From Chloroflexota bacterium (GTDB lineage Bacteria; Chloroflexota; UBA6077; FW602-bin22; JACPQP01): a stretch of 28,145 nt of DNA. Shown in pieces: positions 15,689-23,195 of this stretch. The stretch's first letter is position 1; every line of letters begins with the position of its first letter. The position numbers and the translations under genes were made by a program. The stretch spans positions 1 to 28,145 of the forward strand of contig JACPQP010000172.1 of NCBI GenBank assembly GCA_016190465.1, read 5' to 3'. The notes beneath the pieces are model-generated. The model was given only the letters and a program-made list of their open reading frames with translations. It ran no database searches and was not told where the DNA came from.

Positions 15689-16282
15689 ATGGATCCATTC
15701 GTCAAGCATGCGGGCACTGCCCTCCCCCTCGACCGGGTGAACGTCGATACGGACCAGATCATCCCCAAGCAGTTTCTCAAGCGGGTCGAGCGGACTGGCT
15801 TTGGGGAGTTCCTCTTTTTTGACTGGCGCTACCTCGACAGTGGCCAGCCCAACCCGGAGTTCGAGCTGAACCGGCCCGGCTACGCCGGGGCGAGCATCTT
15901 GATCGCCGGGCGCAACTTTGGCTGCGGCTCGTCGCGCGAGCACGCCCCCTGGGCGCTCCTGGACTACGGCTTTCGCGCGCTCATCGCGCCCTCGTTCGCC
16001 GACATCTTCTTCAACAACTGCTTCCAGAACGGGATCCTGCCAGTCATCCTCCACGAGTCCGAAGTGGCCGAGCTGCTGGCGCGGGCGAAGGCGCAACCGG
16101 GCTACCGATTGGGTGTCGACCTCGACCGGTGTGTGGTCGAGGACGAGCAGGGCTTCTCCGCCACGTTCGCCGTCGATCCCTTTCGCCGCCACTGCCTGCT
16201 CCACGGCCTGGACGACATCGGCCTGACCCTCCAGCGCGAGGAGAAGATCCGGGCTTACGAGCAGGTTGTCAGTAGTCGGTAG
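15689..16282 (+). CDS. leuD: 3-isopropylmalate dehydratase small subunit
   Basis: A 197-residue swivelling-domain subunit, the normal length for bacterial LeuD. It pairs with LeuC to form the cytoplasmic isopropylmalate isomerase. Signatures include VNVDTDQIIPKQFLKRVERTGFG near the N-terminus and GRNFGCGSSREHAPWALLDYGF, the substrate-recognition loop, followed by FADIFFNNCFQNGILPV. A GGAG lies 8-9 nt before the ATG. The two genes are most likely one transcript. A family B repeat begins within the last codons and fills the downstream spacer. Confidence 0.97.
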   Translation: MDPFVKHAGTALPLDRVNVDTDQIIPKQFLKRVERTGFGEFLFFDWRYLDSGQPNPEFELNRPGYAGASILIAGRNFGCGSSREHAPWALLDYGFRALIAPSFADIFFNNCFQNGILPVILHESEVAELLARAKAQPGYRLGVDLDRCVVEDEQGFSATFAVDPFRRHCLLHGLDDIGLTLQREEKIRAYEQVVSSR

Positions 16283-16371
16283 TCAGTTCTTAGTTGTCAG
16301 TAGCTCCGGGGTTCGGAGCGACTGACAACTGACGACTGATGACTGAGAACTCGACTGAGAACTGAAAAGCG
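16265..16371. repeat. GTCAGT-type palindromic repeat, family B, copy 2
   Basis: A strong hairpin GTTGTCAGTAGCTCCG (about 16294-16309) against CGGAGCGACTGACAAC (about 16315-16330), with one mismatch in 16 bp. It is flanked on the left by GTCAGTAGTCGGTAGTCAG and on the right by GACGACTGATGACTGAGAAC-type repeats that extend the palindrome. The core is shared with 11356-11383. There is no T-tract after the stem, so a rho-independent terminator is not indicated. Confidence 0.8.
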
Positions 16372-16381
16372 GGAGGGGACG

Positions 16382-17110
16382 ATGAGTGCGGGCGACGCAC
16401 GGTGGATCGTGCTGGGGCACCCGAGCTACGTCTGGCGCTTCGGCCAGGACCGGCGTATCGCGCTTGTGCAGCGGTGGGTGCCGCTGGAAAACCAGCGGAT
16501 CCTGGATGTCGGTTGCGGCATCGGCACCTACCTCCAGCAGTTTCGCAACTACAGCAACGCCGTATATGGCGTCGACGTGGACGCCGAGCGGGTGGCCCGG
16601 GCTTCGCAGTTAGCCCCCAACGTCCAGGTTGCGCCCGCCGAGACGCTCCCCTACCCCGGTGAAAGCTTCGACGTGGTGTTTCTGAACGAGGTCATCGAGC
16701 ACGTGAAGGATGACCGCCAGGCGATCGCCGAGGCGGTCCGGGTCACCGCACCTGGCGGCCACGTCGTCATCTATGCGCCGAACCGCCTTTACCTCTTCGA
16801 GACCCACGGCGTCTACCTGGGCAAGCGCTACGTCTTCCGCCTGATCCCGCTGGTCAACTACCTGCCGGATGCCCTGCGCAACCGCTTCTGCCCGCACGTT
16901 CGCGCGTACACCGCGGGCCAGATCCGCGGCCTGTTTGGCGGGCTGCCGGTCGAGCTAGCCATCCACACCTACGTCTTTCCGGGATTCGACAACATCGTCG
17001 CCCGGTCTCCCACCCTCGGTCGCCTCTTGCGAAGCGTGTGCTATGCGTTGGAACAGACCCCCCTGCGCTGCTTCGGGCTCTCGCACCTCCTGATCGCCCG
17101 CAAGTGCTAG
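16382..17110 (+). CDS. Class I SAM-dependent methyltransferase (type 11-like)
   Basis: A 242-residue cytoplasmic methyltransferase. ILDVGCGIGTYLQQF (about residues 40-54) is the SAM-binding motif I, VYGVDVDAERV holds the acidic residue that binds the ribose, and FDVVFLNEVIEHVKDDRQAIAEAVRVTAPGG covers motifs II and III. The later part (THGVYLGKRYVFRLIPLVNYLPDALRN) resembles methyltransferases in cell-surface polysaccharide or lipid modification, but the acceptor is not identifiable. GGGAGGGG precedes the ATG. It is separated from leuD by a repeat and from the RodZ-like gene by a separate promoter-like region, so it is probably its own unit. Confidence 0.85.
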   Translation: MSAGDARWIVLGHPSYVWRFGQDRRIALVQRWVPLENQRILDVGCGIGTYLQQFRNYSNAVYGVDVDAERVARASQLAPNVQVAPAETLPYPGESFDVVFLNEVIEHVKDDRQAIAEAVRVTAPGGHVVIYAPNRLYLFETHGVYLGKRYVFRLIPLVNYLPDALRNRFCPHVRAYTAGQIRGLFGGLPVELAIHTYVFPGFDNIVARSPTLGRLLRSVCYALEQTPLRCFGLSHLLIARKC

Positions 17111-17148
17111 CACGGAAGGCTGACCGGGGGGCTTGTTCTATACGGTAT

Positions 17149-17154
17149 TATAAT
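17149..17154 (+). promoter_or_regulatory. Candidate -10 element upstream of the RodZ-like gene
   Basis: TATAAT in the AT-rich segment 17137-17160, 53 nt before the RodZ-like ATG. No -35 at good spacing is seen; TTGTTC at 17133-17138 is only 10 nt away. It is supported mainly by its contrast with the GC-rich surroundings. Confidence 0.35.
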
Positions 17155-17206
17155 GGTACACTTGCGGCAGCCCGACACTTGAGACTAGCAGGCGGGAGCG
17201 GCCGAC

Positions 17207-18157
17207 ATGCGTGAACGTCCGCGGGTCAGCACACCCGATCGCCTAGAGGATGCAGAGCTGCCGCCGGTCGATCGACCGGTCGACCTGGGGGAGCTATTAC
17301 GTCGCGCTCGGCTGGCGAAGCAGCTTTCCCTCGCCCAGGTCGAGCGTGATCTGCGGATTCGTCAGCGCACTCTCCGCGCGATGGAGGAAAGCAACTTTAC
17401 AGTCATCGCCTCGGCAGTCCACGCCCGTGGTCTCCTTCGCCTCTACGCGGGCCATCTCGATCTCGACCCCGAGCGCGCCCTGGCGCTGCTCGACGAGCGG
17501 CAGTACTGGCCTGATCCAGTCACCGTTCTGCCCGCGACTTGCCCGACCAACCCCCGCTCCTCATTGCCGAGCAGTCTGGTCATCACTCTGACGATCATCT
17601 TCTTGCTTGGTGGCTTGATCTACTACCTGGCGCAGCAGTACTCTGCGTTCGTAAGCTCGGCGGATTTTATCCCTGAAGTCATCGTGCGTGAGGGCATTGC
17701 CGCGCCTCCGCCCGCTCCGTCGCCTTCGCCTCGGGTCGTTCTGCCGCCCATCGGCCCACCGCCGGTCAGCGCGGCATCGGCAGCCACGCCAACGAGCGAG
17801 CCGACGCCGATGACTCCGACGCCCACTGCCATCCCGACCGAGATGCCGCCGCCCACGCCGTCACCATCGCCAACCGCGACGCCCGCGGCTGCCCTCGTTC
17901 TCGCAGTGCCGACTGTACCGACCGTGGAGATCCAGGTTCAGGTGAGCGGACGCACCTGGACGCAGGTCGAGATCGACGGAGAGAAAGCATTCGAGGGTTT
18001 CCTGGTCGCCGGAGACCGGCGCACGTGGGTGGGGAAGAGAGAGATCTTCCTCTGGGTGGGCAACGCCGGTGCCGTCGAGGTCGGGCACAACGGGAAGCCG
18101 CTCGGCAAGCTGGGCGCCATCGGCGAAGTGGTCAAAGTGCGCTGGTCGGCATCGTGA
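17207..18157 (+). CDS. RodZ-like membrane protein with cytoplasmic HTH and C-terminal DUF4115-like domain
   Basis: A 316-residue bitopic membrane protein. Residues about 25-90 form an HTH_25 domain (LGELLRRARLAKQLSLAQVERDLRI, then LRAMEESNF, and VHARGLLRLYAGHLDLDPE). A single transmembrane helix follows (about 125-145, VITLTIIFLLGGLIYYLA). Next is a Pro/Thr/Ser-rich external linker (about 160-235), then a compact beta domain (VEIQVQVSGRTWTQVEIDG to GEVVKVRW) like DUF4115. This layout matches RodZ, which links the MreB cytoskeleton to cell-wall growth, but many bacteria use the same layout in uncharacterised proteins. The next gene, rimO, overlaps its stop by 4 nt (GTGA). Confidence 0.82.
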   Translation: MRERPRVSTPDRLEDAELPPVDRPVDLGELLRRARLAKQLSLAQVERDLRIRQRTLRAMEESNFTVIASAVHARGLLRLYAGHLDLDPERALALLDERQYWPDPVTVLPATCPTNPRSSLPSSLVITLTIIFLLGGLIYYLAQQYSAFVSSADFIPEVIVREGIAAPPPAPSPSPRVVLPPIGPPPVSAASAATPTSEPTPMTPTPTAIPTEMPPPTPSPSPTATPAAALVLAVPTVPTVEIQVQVSGRTWTQVEIDGEKAFEGFLVAGDRRTWVGKREIFLWVGNAGAVEVGHNGKPLGKLGAIGEVVKVRWSAS

Positions 18158-19593
18158 AACAGATCATCCCACTTGCCGCGGTGTCGCGCGCCCCGGCGCC
18201 AGTGCGAGCGAGGGCATCGCCCGAAGTGGCGAGCGAGGTAACGTCGTGCTCGTTCGCGATGGTGCAGCTCGGCTGTCCGAAGAACCTGGTCGACGGCGAG
18301 GGGATGGGGGAACTGCTCCGGGGCGCTGGCTGGGTGCCGACCGCGGATACGAACAGCGCCGAGGCCATCGTCGTCAACACCTGCACCTTCATCCGGTCCG
18401 CCGAGGACGAGTCGCTCGAGACCATTCGCCGGATCGCCGCGCACAAGCCGCCAGGCCAACTGCTGATCGTCGCCGGTTGCCTGGCCCAGCGCCACGGCGA
18501 GAAGCTGCGCGCGCAGGTTCCGGAGATCGACGGCATCCTCGGCACGCTTCGCTGGGCCGAGATCGCCGCGCTCGTCGACGAGGTGCGCCAGGGCCGGCCA
18601 GCCTACTGGCTCGGACCGGCCCGCCTCGACGCCCGGCCCGCCCGCGTGGGCCAGTTGACGAGCGCTTACCTCAAGATCTCGGATGGGTGCGACGTCCAGT
18701 GCGCCTTCTGCACGATCCCCGGATTCAAGGGACGACACCGAAGTAAGCCGGCGGACTGCATCGTCGAGGAGGCCCGGCAGCTCGTCGCCAACGGCGTCCG
18801 CGAGATCGTCCTGATCGGCCAGGATACGACCGATTACGGGCGCGACCTCGGGATGCGCGACGGGCTGGCCCAATTGCTCGATCGGCTCGTCGGCGAGGTC
18901 GACGGCCTGGGCTGGCTTCGCCTGATGTACGCCTTCCCCGGACGGTTGACGTCTCGCCTGCTCGAGACGATCGCCCGGCACGACCCGATCGTCAAGTACA
19001 TCGATCTCCCGCTTCAGCACGCGCACCCGGCGGTGCTCGCCCGGATGGGCCGGCCCCGTCAGGACCTGCGCGGGATCGTCCGCGAGGTTCGCGACGCCAT
19101 CCCCGATGTCGCGATCCGGAGCGGGTTCATCGTCGGCTTTCCCGGCGAGACCGAGGAAGAGTTCCGCGAGCTGCTGGCCTTCCTGACCGACGTCCAGCTC
19201 GACCGGGTCGGCGCGTTTGTCTACTCGCGCGAGCCAGGCACGCGGGCGGCCGATCTCCCGGGCCAGGTGCCGGAGAACGTGAAGCAGCGCCGCTACCGCC
19301 AGGTGATGGAGCTTCAACAGAAGATCTCCCGTCGGCGGAACCGCCAGCTCATCGGGCGGGAGCTCGACGTCCTGGTCGAAGGCCACGTGACCGAAGGGGA
19401 TGGGACACCGGCGAACGGGAGCCTGGCGGCCGGACGCGGGAGAACCCCCTTCAAGTCCATCGGTCGGTCGTACCGCGATGCGCCGGAAGTCGACGGGCTC
19501 GTCTTCGTCCGAGAAGAGGTGCCGATCGGCGAGATGATCCGCGTGCGGATCACGGACTCGCTTGACTACGACCTCATCGGCCGTCTAAGGTGA
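18154..19593 (+). CDS. rimO: Ribosomal protein uS12 methylthiotransferase
   Basis: A radical-SAM methylthiotransferase that adds a methylthio group to an aspartate of ribosomal protein S12. From the GTG at 18154 it has 479 residues. The N-terminal UPF0004 domain holds the three ligands of the auxiliary cluster in LGCPKNLVD, VNTCTFI and AGCLAQR. The radical SAM motif is CDVQCAFC in KISDGCDVQCAFCTIPGFKGRH. A TRAM domain closes the protein (RELDVLVEGHV to RITDSLDYDLIGRL). LGCPKNLVD and the ISDGCDxxCxFC context favour RimO over MiaB. About 35 residues precede the usual start at AMVQLGCPKN, so an internal start (for example ATG 18259) is possible. The GTG overlapping the RodZ-like stop supports the longer form by coupling. 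Confidence 0.93.
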   Translation: MKQIIPLAAVSRAPAPVRARASPEVASEVTSCSFAMVQLGCPKNLVDGEGMGELLRGAGWVPTADTNSAEAIVVNTCTFIRSAEDESLETIRRIAAHKPPGQLLIVAGCLAQRHGEKLRAQVPEIDGILGTLRWAEIAALVDEVRQGRPAYWLGPARLDARPARVGQLTSAYLKISDGCDVQCAFCTIPGFKGRHRSKPADCIVEEARQLVANGVREIVLIGQDTTDYGRDLGMRDGLAQLLDRLVGEVDGLGWLRLMYAFPGRLTSRLLETIARHDPIVKYIDLPLQHAHPAVLARMGRPRQDLRGIVREVRDAIPDVAIRSGFIVGFPGETEEEFRELLAFLTDVQLDRVGAFVYSREPGTRAADLPGQVPENVKQRRYRQVMELQQKISRRRNRQLIGRELDVLVEGHVTEGDGTPANGSLAAGRGRTPFKSIGRSYRDAPEVDGLVFVREEVPIGEMIRVRITDSLDYDLIGRLR

Positions 19594-19635
19594 TCTCCGG
19601 GAATGGCAGTCAGGTTCTGGTCGTAGCGAGCTGAA

Positions 19636-20499
19636 GTGACTCTCGTCGCACTGGCGCTGGTCGTGGCGTCGGCTTTCGCCCACGCCGGCTGGAACTACCT
19701 CGCCAAGGCCAGTGGCGACAAGCTGGTCTTCTCGGGGAGCTTCACCGCGCTGGCGGCGGTCCTTTACCTCCCGGTGGCGCTGTACTACGCGGTGCGGGCG
19801 CCGATCTCGTCCGAGGCGTGGCTTTACATCGCTGGAACGATGGTCTTGCACGTCGTTTACTTCTGGCTGCTCAGCGCTGCCTACGCCCGCGCCGATCTCT
19901 CGATCGTCTATCCGGTCGCCCGGGGCACCGGGGTGTTGCTGATCCCGCCCCTCGCGGTCATCGCCCTTGGGGAACGCATCTCGCTTCCCGCCGCGGGGGC
20001 CATCGCCCTCATCTTCGTCGGTCTGATCGGCGTCCACACGCGGGGACAGGGCACCGCGCTGCGTGGGTTGGCCATCTCCTTCGGCGAGCCCGGCGCCCGG
20101 CTGGCGCTGCTCACCGGCATCGTCATCGCCACCTACAGCATCTGGGACAAGCAGGGGGTGCAGCTCGTCGCGCCACCGCTCTACAACTACTTCGTCTTCC
20201 TCAGCGTGGGACTGCTCATCTGCCCCACGCTGCTCCGACGGCGCGACAAGCTGTGGGCCGAGTTGGAGCGTGGCGTCTGGCGAATCGTTGCCGCGGCGGT
20301 GCTCTCGCCGATCGCTTACCTGCTCGTGCTGACCGCACTGAGTATCAGCCCGGTCAGCTACGTGGGACCAGCGCGGGAGATCGGGATCGTCGTCGGCGCG
20401 CTACTTGGCGCAGTGGCGCTGCGAGAGCCTGACTGGCGCCAGCGCATCCTGGGCTCGTCGATCATCGTGGTAGGGGTGGCGCTGCTGGCGGCTACTTAG
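19636..20499 (+). CDS. EamA/DMT-superfamily transporter
   Basis: A 287-residue polytopic membrane protein with about ten hydrophobic segments in two halves, the EamA (drug/metabolite transporter) layout. The first half includes HAGWNYLAKASGDK and YARADLSIVYPVARGTGVLL; the second repeats the pattern with ALSISPVSYVGPAREIGIVVGALLGA, a typical tail-half motif. The start is a GTG at 19636. It may be an exporter of a small metabolite; nothing in the sequence points to which. It lies 42 bp after rimO on the same strand and converges on the methyltransferase operon, overlapping its last gene by 4 bp (20496-20499). Confidence 0.85.
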   Translation: MTLVALALVVASAFAHAGWNYLAKASGDKLVFSGSFTALAAVLYLPVALYYAVRAPISSEAWLYIAGTMVLHVVYFWLLSAAYARADLSIVYPVARGTGVLLIPPLAVIALGERISLPAAGAIALIFVGLIGVHTRGQGTALRGLAISFGEPGARLALLTGIVIATYSIWDKQGVQLVAPPLYNYFVFLSVGLLICPTLLRRRDKLWAELERGVWRIVAAAVLSPIAYLLVLTALSISPVSYVGPAREIGIVVGALLGAVALREPDWRQRILGSSIIVVGVALLAAT

Positions 20500-21536
20500 C
20501 TCCCGAGCCGCCCCTTCCGGAAGGCCATCAGGTAGTTCATGCAGAACTCATCTTCGCCGAGGAGCATGGCCGCGGCCAACTGGTACGGCTCGCTCGTCCG
20601 ATCGATCGAGCGAACGGCGTCGATCCGATTCTGAACGGGGTCCATGATCGCTCCGTCGATTCCGGCGTCGATCGCCAGGGCGATGAAGGTCTCGTTGACG
20701 AGCTTTCGGTTGGGAATACCGAAGGAGACGTTGCTGAGCCCGCCGGTGAGGTGAATCTCCGGTCCATAGGTCTGCCGAACGGTCCGCACCGCGTCGAGGT
20801 AGTGGCGGCCGTGGTTGGAGTCCACCGAGATCGGAAAGACGAGCGGGTCGACGTGGATATCGGCCAGGGCGATGCCCCGGGCGCGGGCCTGGCCGACCAA
20901 TTCCTCGACGTTAGCGACGCGCTGCTCGGTGTTCTCCGGCATGCCCGCACGCCCGGCGCCGGTCGCGATGATCTCCGCGTCAAACTTCCGGGCCAGGTCC
21001 AGCGTCTCGATCCGCTCGAGCGTGGCCGAGTTAATCATCGGCCGTCCGGCGCAGCAATCACAGGTGCGGAGACCCTCCGCGAGGATCTCGGTGTTCGACG
21101 AATCGATGCTCAGCGGGATCGGCGAGATCTCCTGGATCGTCCCCACCAGCCAGCGCATCGCGGCTTGCTGGACGTCGAGCCGGGTCGAAACCTCGTCGAC
21201 GTTGAGGTCGAGGAAGCTGGCGCCGGCCTCGATCTGGCGGCGCGCTTCGGCGCGGAGGTACTCGGTGCCCTCCTCCTGCTCCGCCGAATCCGATGAGATC
21301 CCCTTCTGGACGGCGATCATCACGTGCTTGATCTGGCCCTGTTGAAACGCCTGGGTCTCGCGGAATCGCGGGGGCACGGCGAGGTAGCGCGTCTTCCCGG
21401 CCGTGTCGCGGAAGCGCACGCCCTCGGTCCCGTCGTCGAGCACCTTGACGCGGTTACCTTTTCGCAGCACGATCCGCGTCGCGTGGATGTTCTCGCCAAT
21501 GATGATGAACCGCTGTGGCCGACTGTCCAAAGCCAT
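20496..21536 (-). CDS. Pterin-binding methyltetrahydrofolate methyltransferase (AcsE/MtvA/MetH-pterin type)
   Basis: A 346-residue protein of the DHPS-like TIM-barrel family that transfers methyl between tetrahydrofolate and a corrinoid protein. Family landmarks are FIIIGENIHATR (first strand), ASFLDLNVDE, LSIDSSN, MINSAT and LSNVSFGIPNR (the conserved Asn near the methyl/N5 site), and a C-terminus with AIDAGIDGAIMDP. Compared with AcsE (about 262 residues) it has an insertion of about 60-70 residues between the first strand and the ASFLDLNVDE strand (about residues 22-90), with RVKVLDDGTEGVRFRDTAGK. It starts 9 bp after the MetF-like stop and is the last gene of the corrinoid operon. The direction of methyl transfer is not decided by sequence. 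No corrinoid-binding domain is fused, so the protein encoded at 25296-26042 is the likely partner. Confidence 0.88.
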   Translation of the reverse strand: MALDSRPQRFIIIGENIHATRIVLRKGNRVKVLDDGTEGVRFRDTAGKTRYLAVPPRFRETQAFQQGQIKHVMIAVQKGISSDSAEQEEGTEYLRAEARRQIEAGASFLDLNVDEVSTRLDVQQAAMRWLVGTIQEISPIPLSIDSSNTEILAEGLRTCDCCAGRPMINSATLERIETLDLARKFDAEIIATGAGRAGMPENTEQRVANVEELVGQARARGIALADIHVDPLVFPISVDSNHGRHYLDAVRTVRQTYGPEIHLTGGLSNVSFGIPNRKLVNETFIALAIDAGIDGAIMDPVQNRIDAVRSIDRTSEPYQLAAAMLLGEDEFCMNYLMAFRKGRLGS

Positions 21537-21545
21537 GGCAGACTT

Positions 21546-23195
21546 CTACTCCTCTTTCTTGTGTACTTTGGCATGATGATCGCGTCCCAGGAAGGTGTTG
21601 GCCCAGGCCGAGCTGCCCTTGAGGCTGCCATCCTTGAACACCACCGGCCGGTCGAGCATGCGCTCCTCTTCGCCATAGGGCTTCAGCCGGGTGTAGGCGC
21701 GCGTCCAGATGCACTCCTTGCTGCCGACCTCGCAGATGCCCTGGTGTGAGCCGCCACAGGGTCCGTTTCGCTGGTTCTTGGCACACTGAGATTCCGGGCA
21801 GAGATAGGCGATGTCCGGGAGGGAGCAATCGCCGCAGTCGTGGCAGCCAAACATCGGTATCTTGATGGCCTGTTCGGCGACGTGGAACCACTGCTTCGTC
21901 GCGGGCGAGCCCTCGATCCGCGAGTAGATCCGGCGCCAGGTCGCGAAGCCGGGCGTCCCTTCCTCGAAGACCCGGCGGTGGACGAAGCGGTTGAACCGGT
22001 AGGCAACGGGAACCTTCGACAGCAATGAGCGTCGGCCCTCCGGCGTCAGCGAGGCGAGGTAGGCGCGATTGATCTCGGGCGAGCTCAGGCCGGTCGCCGG
22101 ATCCAGCTCGAAGAGGGAGAACTCGTTCGGCTGGGGGAACTGGATCTCGCGGGCGAAGGTCTGCCAGTCGTCAGGACCGAAGGAGTCGGCCAGCGCAAAG
22201 ATCGCCTGAAACTCCTCTGGCTTCAGGTTGCCGCCCATGTAGGCGCCACGATACCCCAGGCCGCGGGCGACAGCCACCTGCTTGGCCGCGAACTCGTGGA
22301 AGAACTTCTTCCCCTTGTCCGGCGAGGCTGCCTGTTTCTCGGCCAGCGCGGCGAGCTCATCGCTGACCACGACGCCAGCCACCGAGCCACGGTGAAAGTA
22401 GCGGGCGACCGCGCCAGTGAGGACGTAGATGTTGGCGACGATCGGCACGGTGAGCTGCTTCAGGGCCATATACTTCAGCAGCTCGTCGAGCTTGCGGGAG
22501 TCGTAGCCGAGCTGGGGGATGATGAAGTTGGCGCCACTGGCAATCTTGCGGGCCAGCTTGAGGAACTGGGGCAGGAGCTCGCGCTCGTGCTGCTTGAACG
22601 GCGAGACGGCCGCGCCGAGGAAGAAGTGGGTCGGCGGCAGCGTCGCCGTCTCGCCCTTCTTTGACGCGGGCAAGCGAAGGCCCTGGTTCATCTCGCGCAG
22701 CATCTCCAGCAGCCCGACCGAGTCGATGTCGAAGACAGGGGTGGCCTGGCCCTGGTAGCCGGCGACCGGGTAATCCCCCGAGAGGCACAGGACGTTCTCG
22801 AAGCCCGCACTGGCGAGCGCCCAGGCCCGGCTCTCCAGCCCGTTGCGGTTGCGGTCCTTGCAGGAGAGGTGGACGATCACGTCCTGCCGGTGCTCGCGGG
22901 CCAGGGCGCCGATCGTCTCCGGAGTGACCTGGGGGAGGCCGCCGGCATTGTCGGTGATGCTGAGGGCATTCACGGTGCCCGTCTCGGCCAGTCGCTTGGC
23001 CAGCGCGACGATACGGGAGGCGTTGGCCTGGGTCAGTGGACCGCGAGTCGTCACCAACTCGACAATCCGGACGAATGTCGTCGTGTCGGTGAGCAACGAG
23101 CGCAGAGTCGGGGGCGCGCTGGCGAGACCGTCTTCCCCTTCCCGCCTGGTGGGGGAAGGGGTTGAAGGGAATTGGGACTCGAGGCGGGAACTCAT
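21546..23195 (-). CDS. metF: Methylenetetrahydrofolate reductase fused to MTHFR_C (MetV-like) cysteine domain
   Basis: About 549 residues from the ATG at 23195, which overlaps the reactivase stop (ATGA). The open frame to 23534 is a shadow. Residues about 25-340 are a MetF flavin barrel (ALSITDNAGGLPQVTPETIG, IVHLSCKDRNRN, VLCLSGDYP, FDIDSVGLLEML, NFIIPQLGYD). The last roughly 110 residues are cysteine-rich: FGCHDCGDCSLPDIAYLCPESQC followed by GPCGG and CEVGSKECIW. These match the MTHFR_C/MetV domain that partners MetF in acetogens, here fused. The role would be interconversion of methylene- and methyl-tetrahydrofolate, joining methyl transfer to the folate pool. Residues about 6-20 (SQFPSTPSPTRREGE) come from a family A repeat. 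Whether NADH or ferredoxin supplies electrons is unknown. Confidence 0.9.
   Translation of the reverse strand: MSSRLESQFPSTPSPTRREGEDGLASAPPTLRSLLTDTTTFVRIVELVTTRGPLTQANASRIVALAKRLAETGTVNALSITDNAGGLPQVTPETIGALAREHRQDVIVHLSCKDRNRNGLESRAWALASAGFENVLCLSGDYPVAGYQGQATPVFDIDSVGLLEMLREMNQGLRLPASKKGETATLPPTHFFLGAAVSPFKQHERELLPQFLKLARKIASGANFIIPQLGYDSRKLDELLKYMALKQLTVPIVANIYVLTGAVARYFHRGSVAGVVVSDELAALAEKQAASPDKGKKFFHEFAAKQVAVARGLGYRGAYMGGNLKPEEFQAIFALADSFGPDDWQTFAREIQFPQPNEFSLFELDPATGLSSPEINRAYLASLTPEGRRSLLSKVPVAYRFNRFVHRRVFEEGTPGFATWRRIYSRIEGSPATKQWFHVAEQAIKIPMFGCHDCGDCSLPDIAYLCPESQCAKNQRNGPCGGSHQGICEVGSKECIWTRAYTRLKPYGEEERMLDRPVVFKDGSLKGSSAWANTFLGRDHHAKVHKKEE
23127..23175. repeat. Family A-like repeat in the 5' coding region of the metF-like gene
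   Basis: A hairpin CCCCTTCCC (23135-23143) against GGGAAGGGG (23153-23161). It is translated in the minus strand as SQFPSTPSPTRREGE between the start and the MetF barrel. Confidence 0.6.

Noticed and set aside
16265..16371. Rho-independent terminator after leuD
   Set aside because: The stem is strong but is not followed by a T-tract, and the same element occurs elsewhere as a dispersed repeat.
17938..19386. Minus-strand open frame of 482 codons opposite rimO
   Set aside because: RimO motifs (three N-terminal Cys, CxxxCxxC, TRAM) are on the plus strand; the antisense is a shadow.
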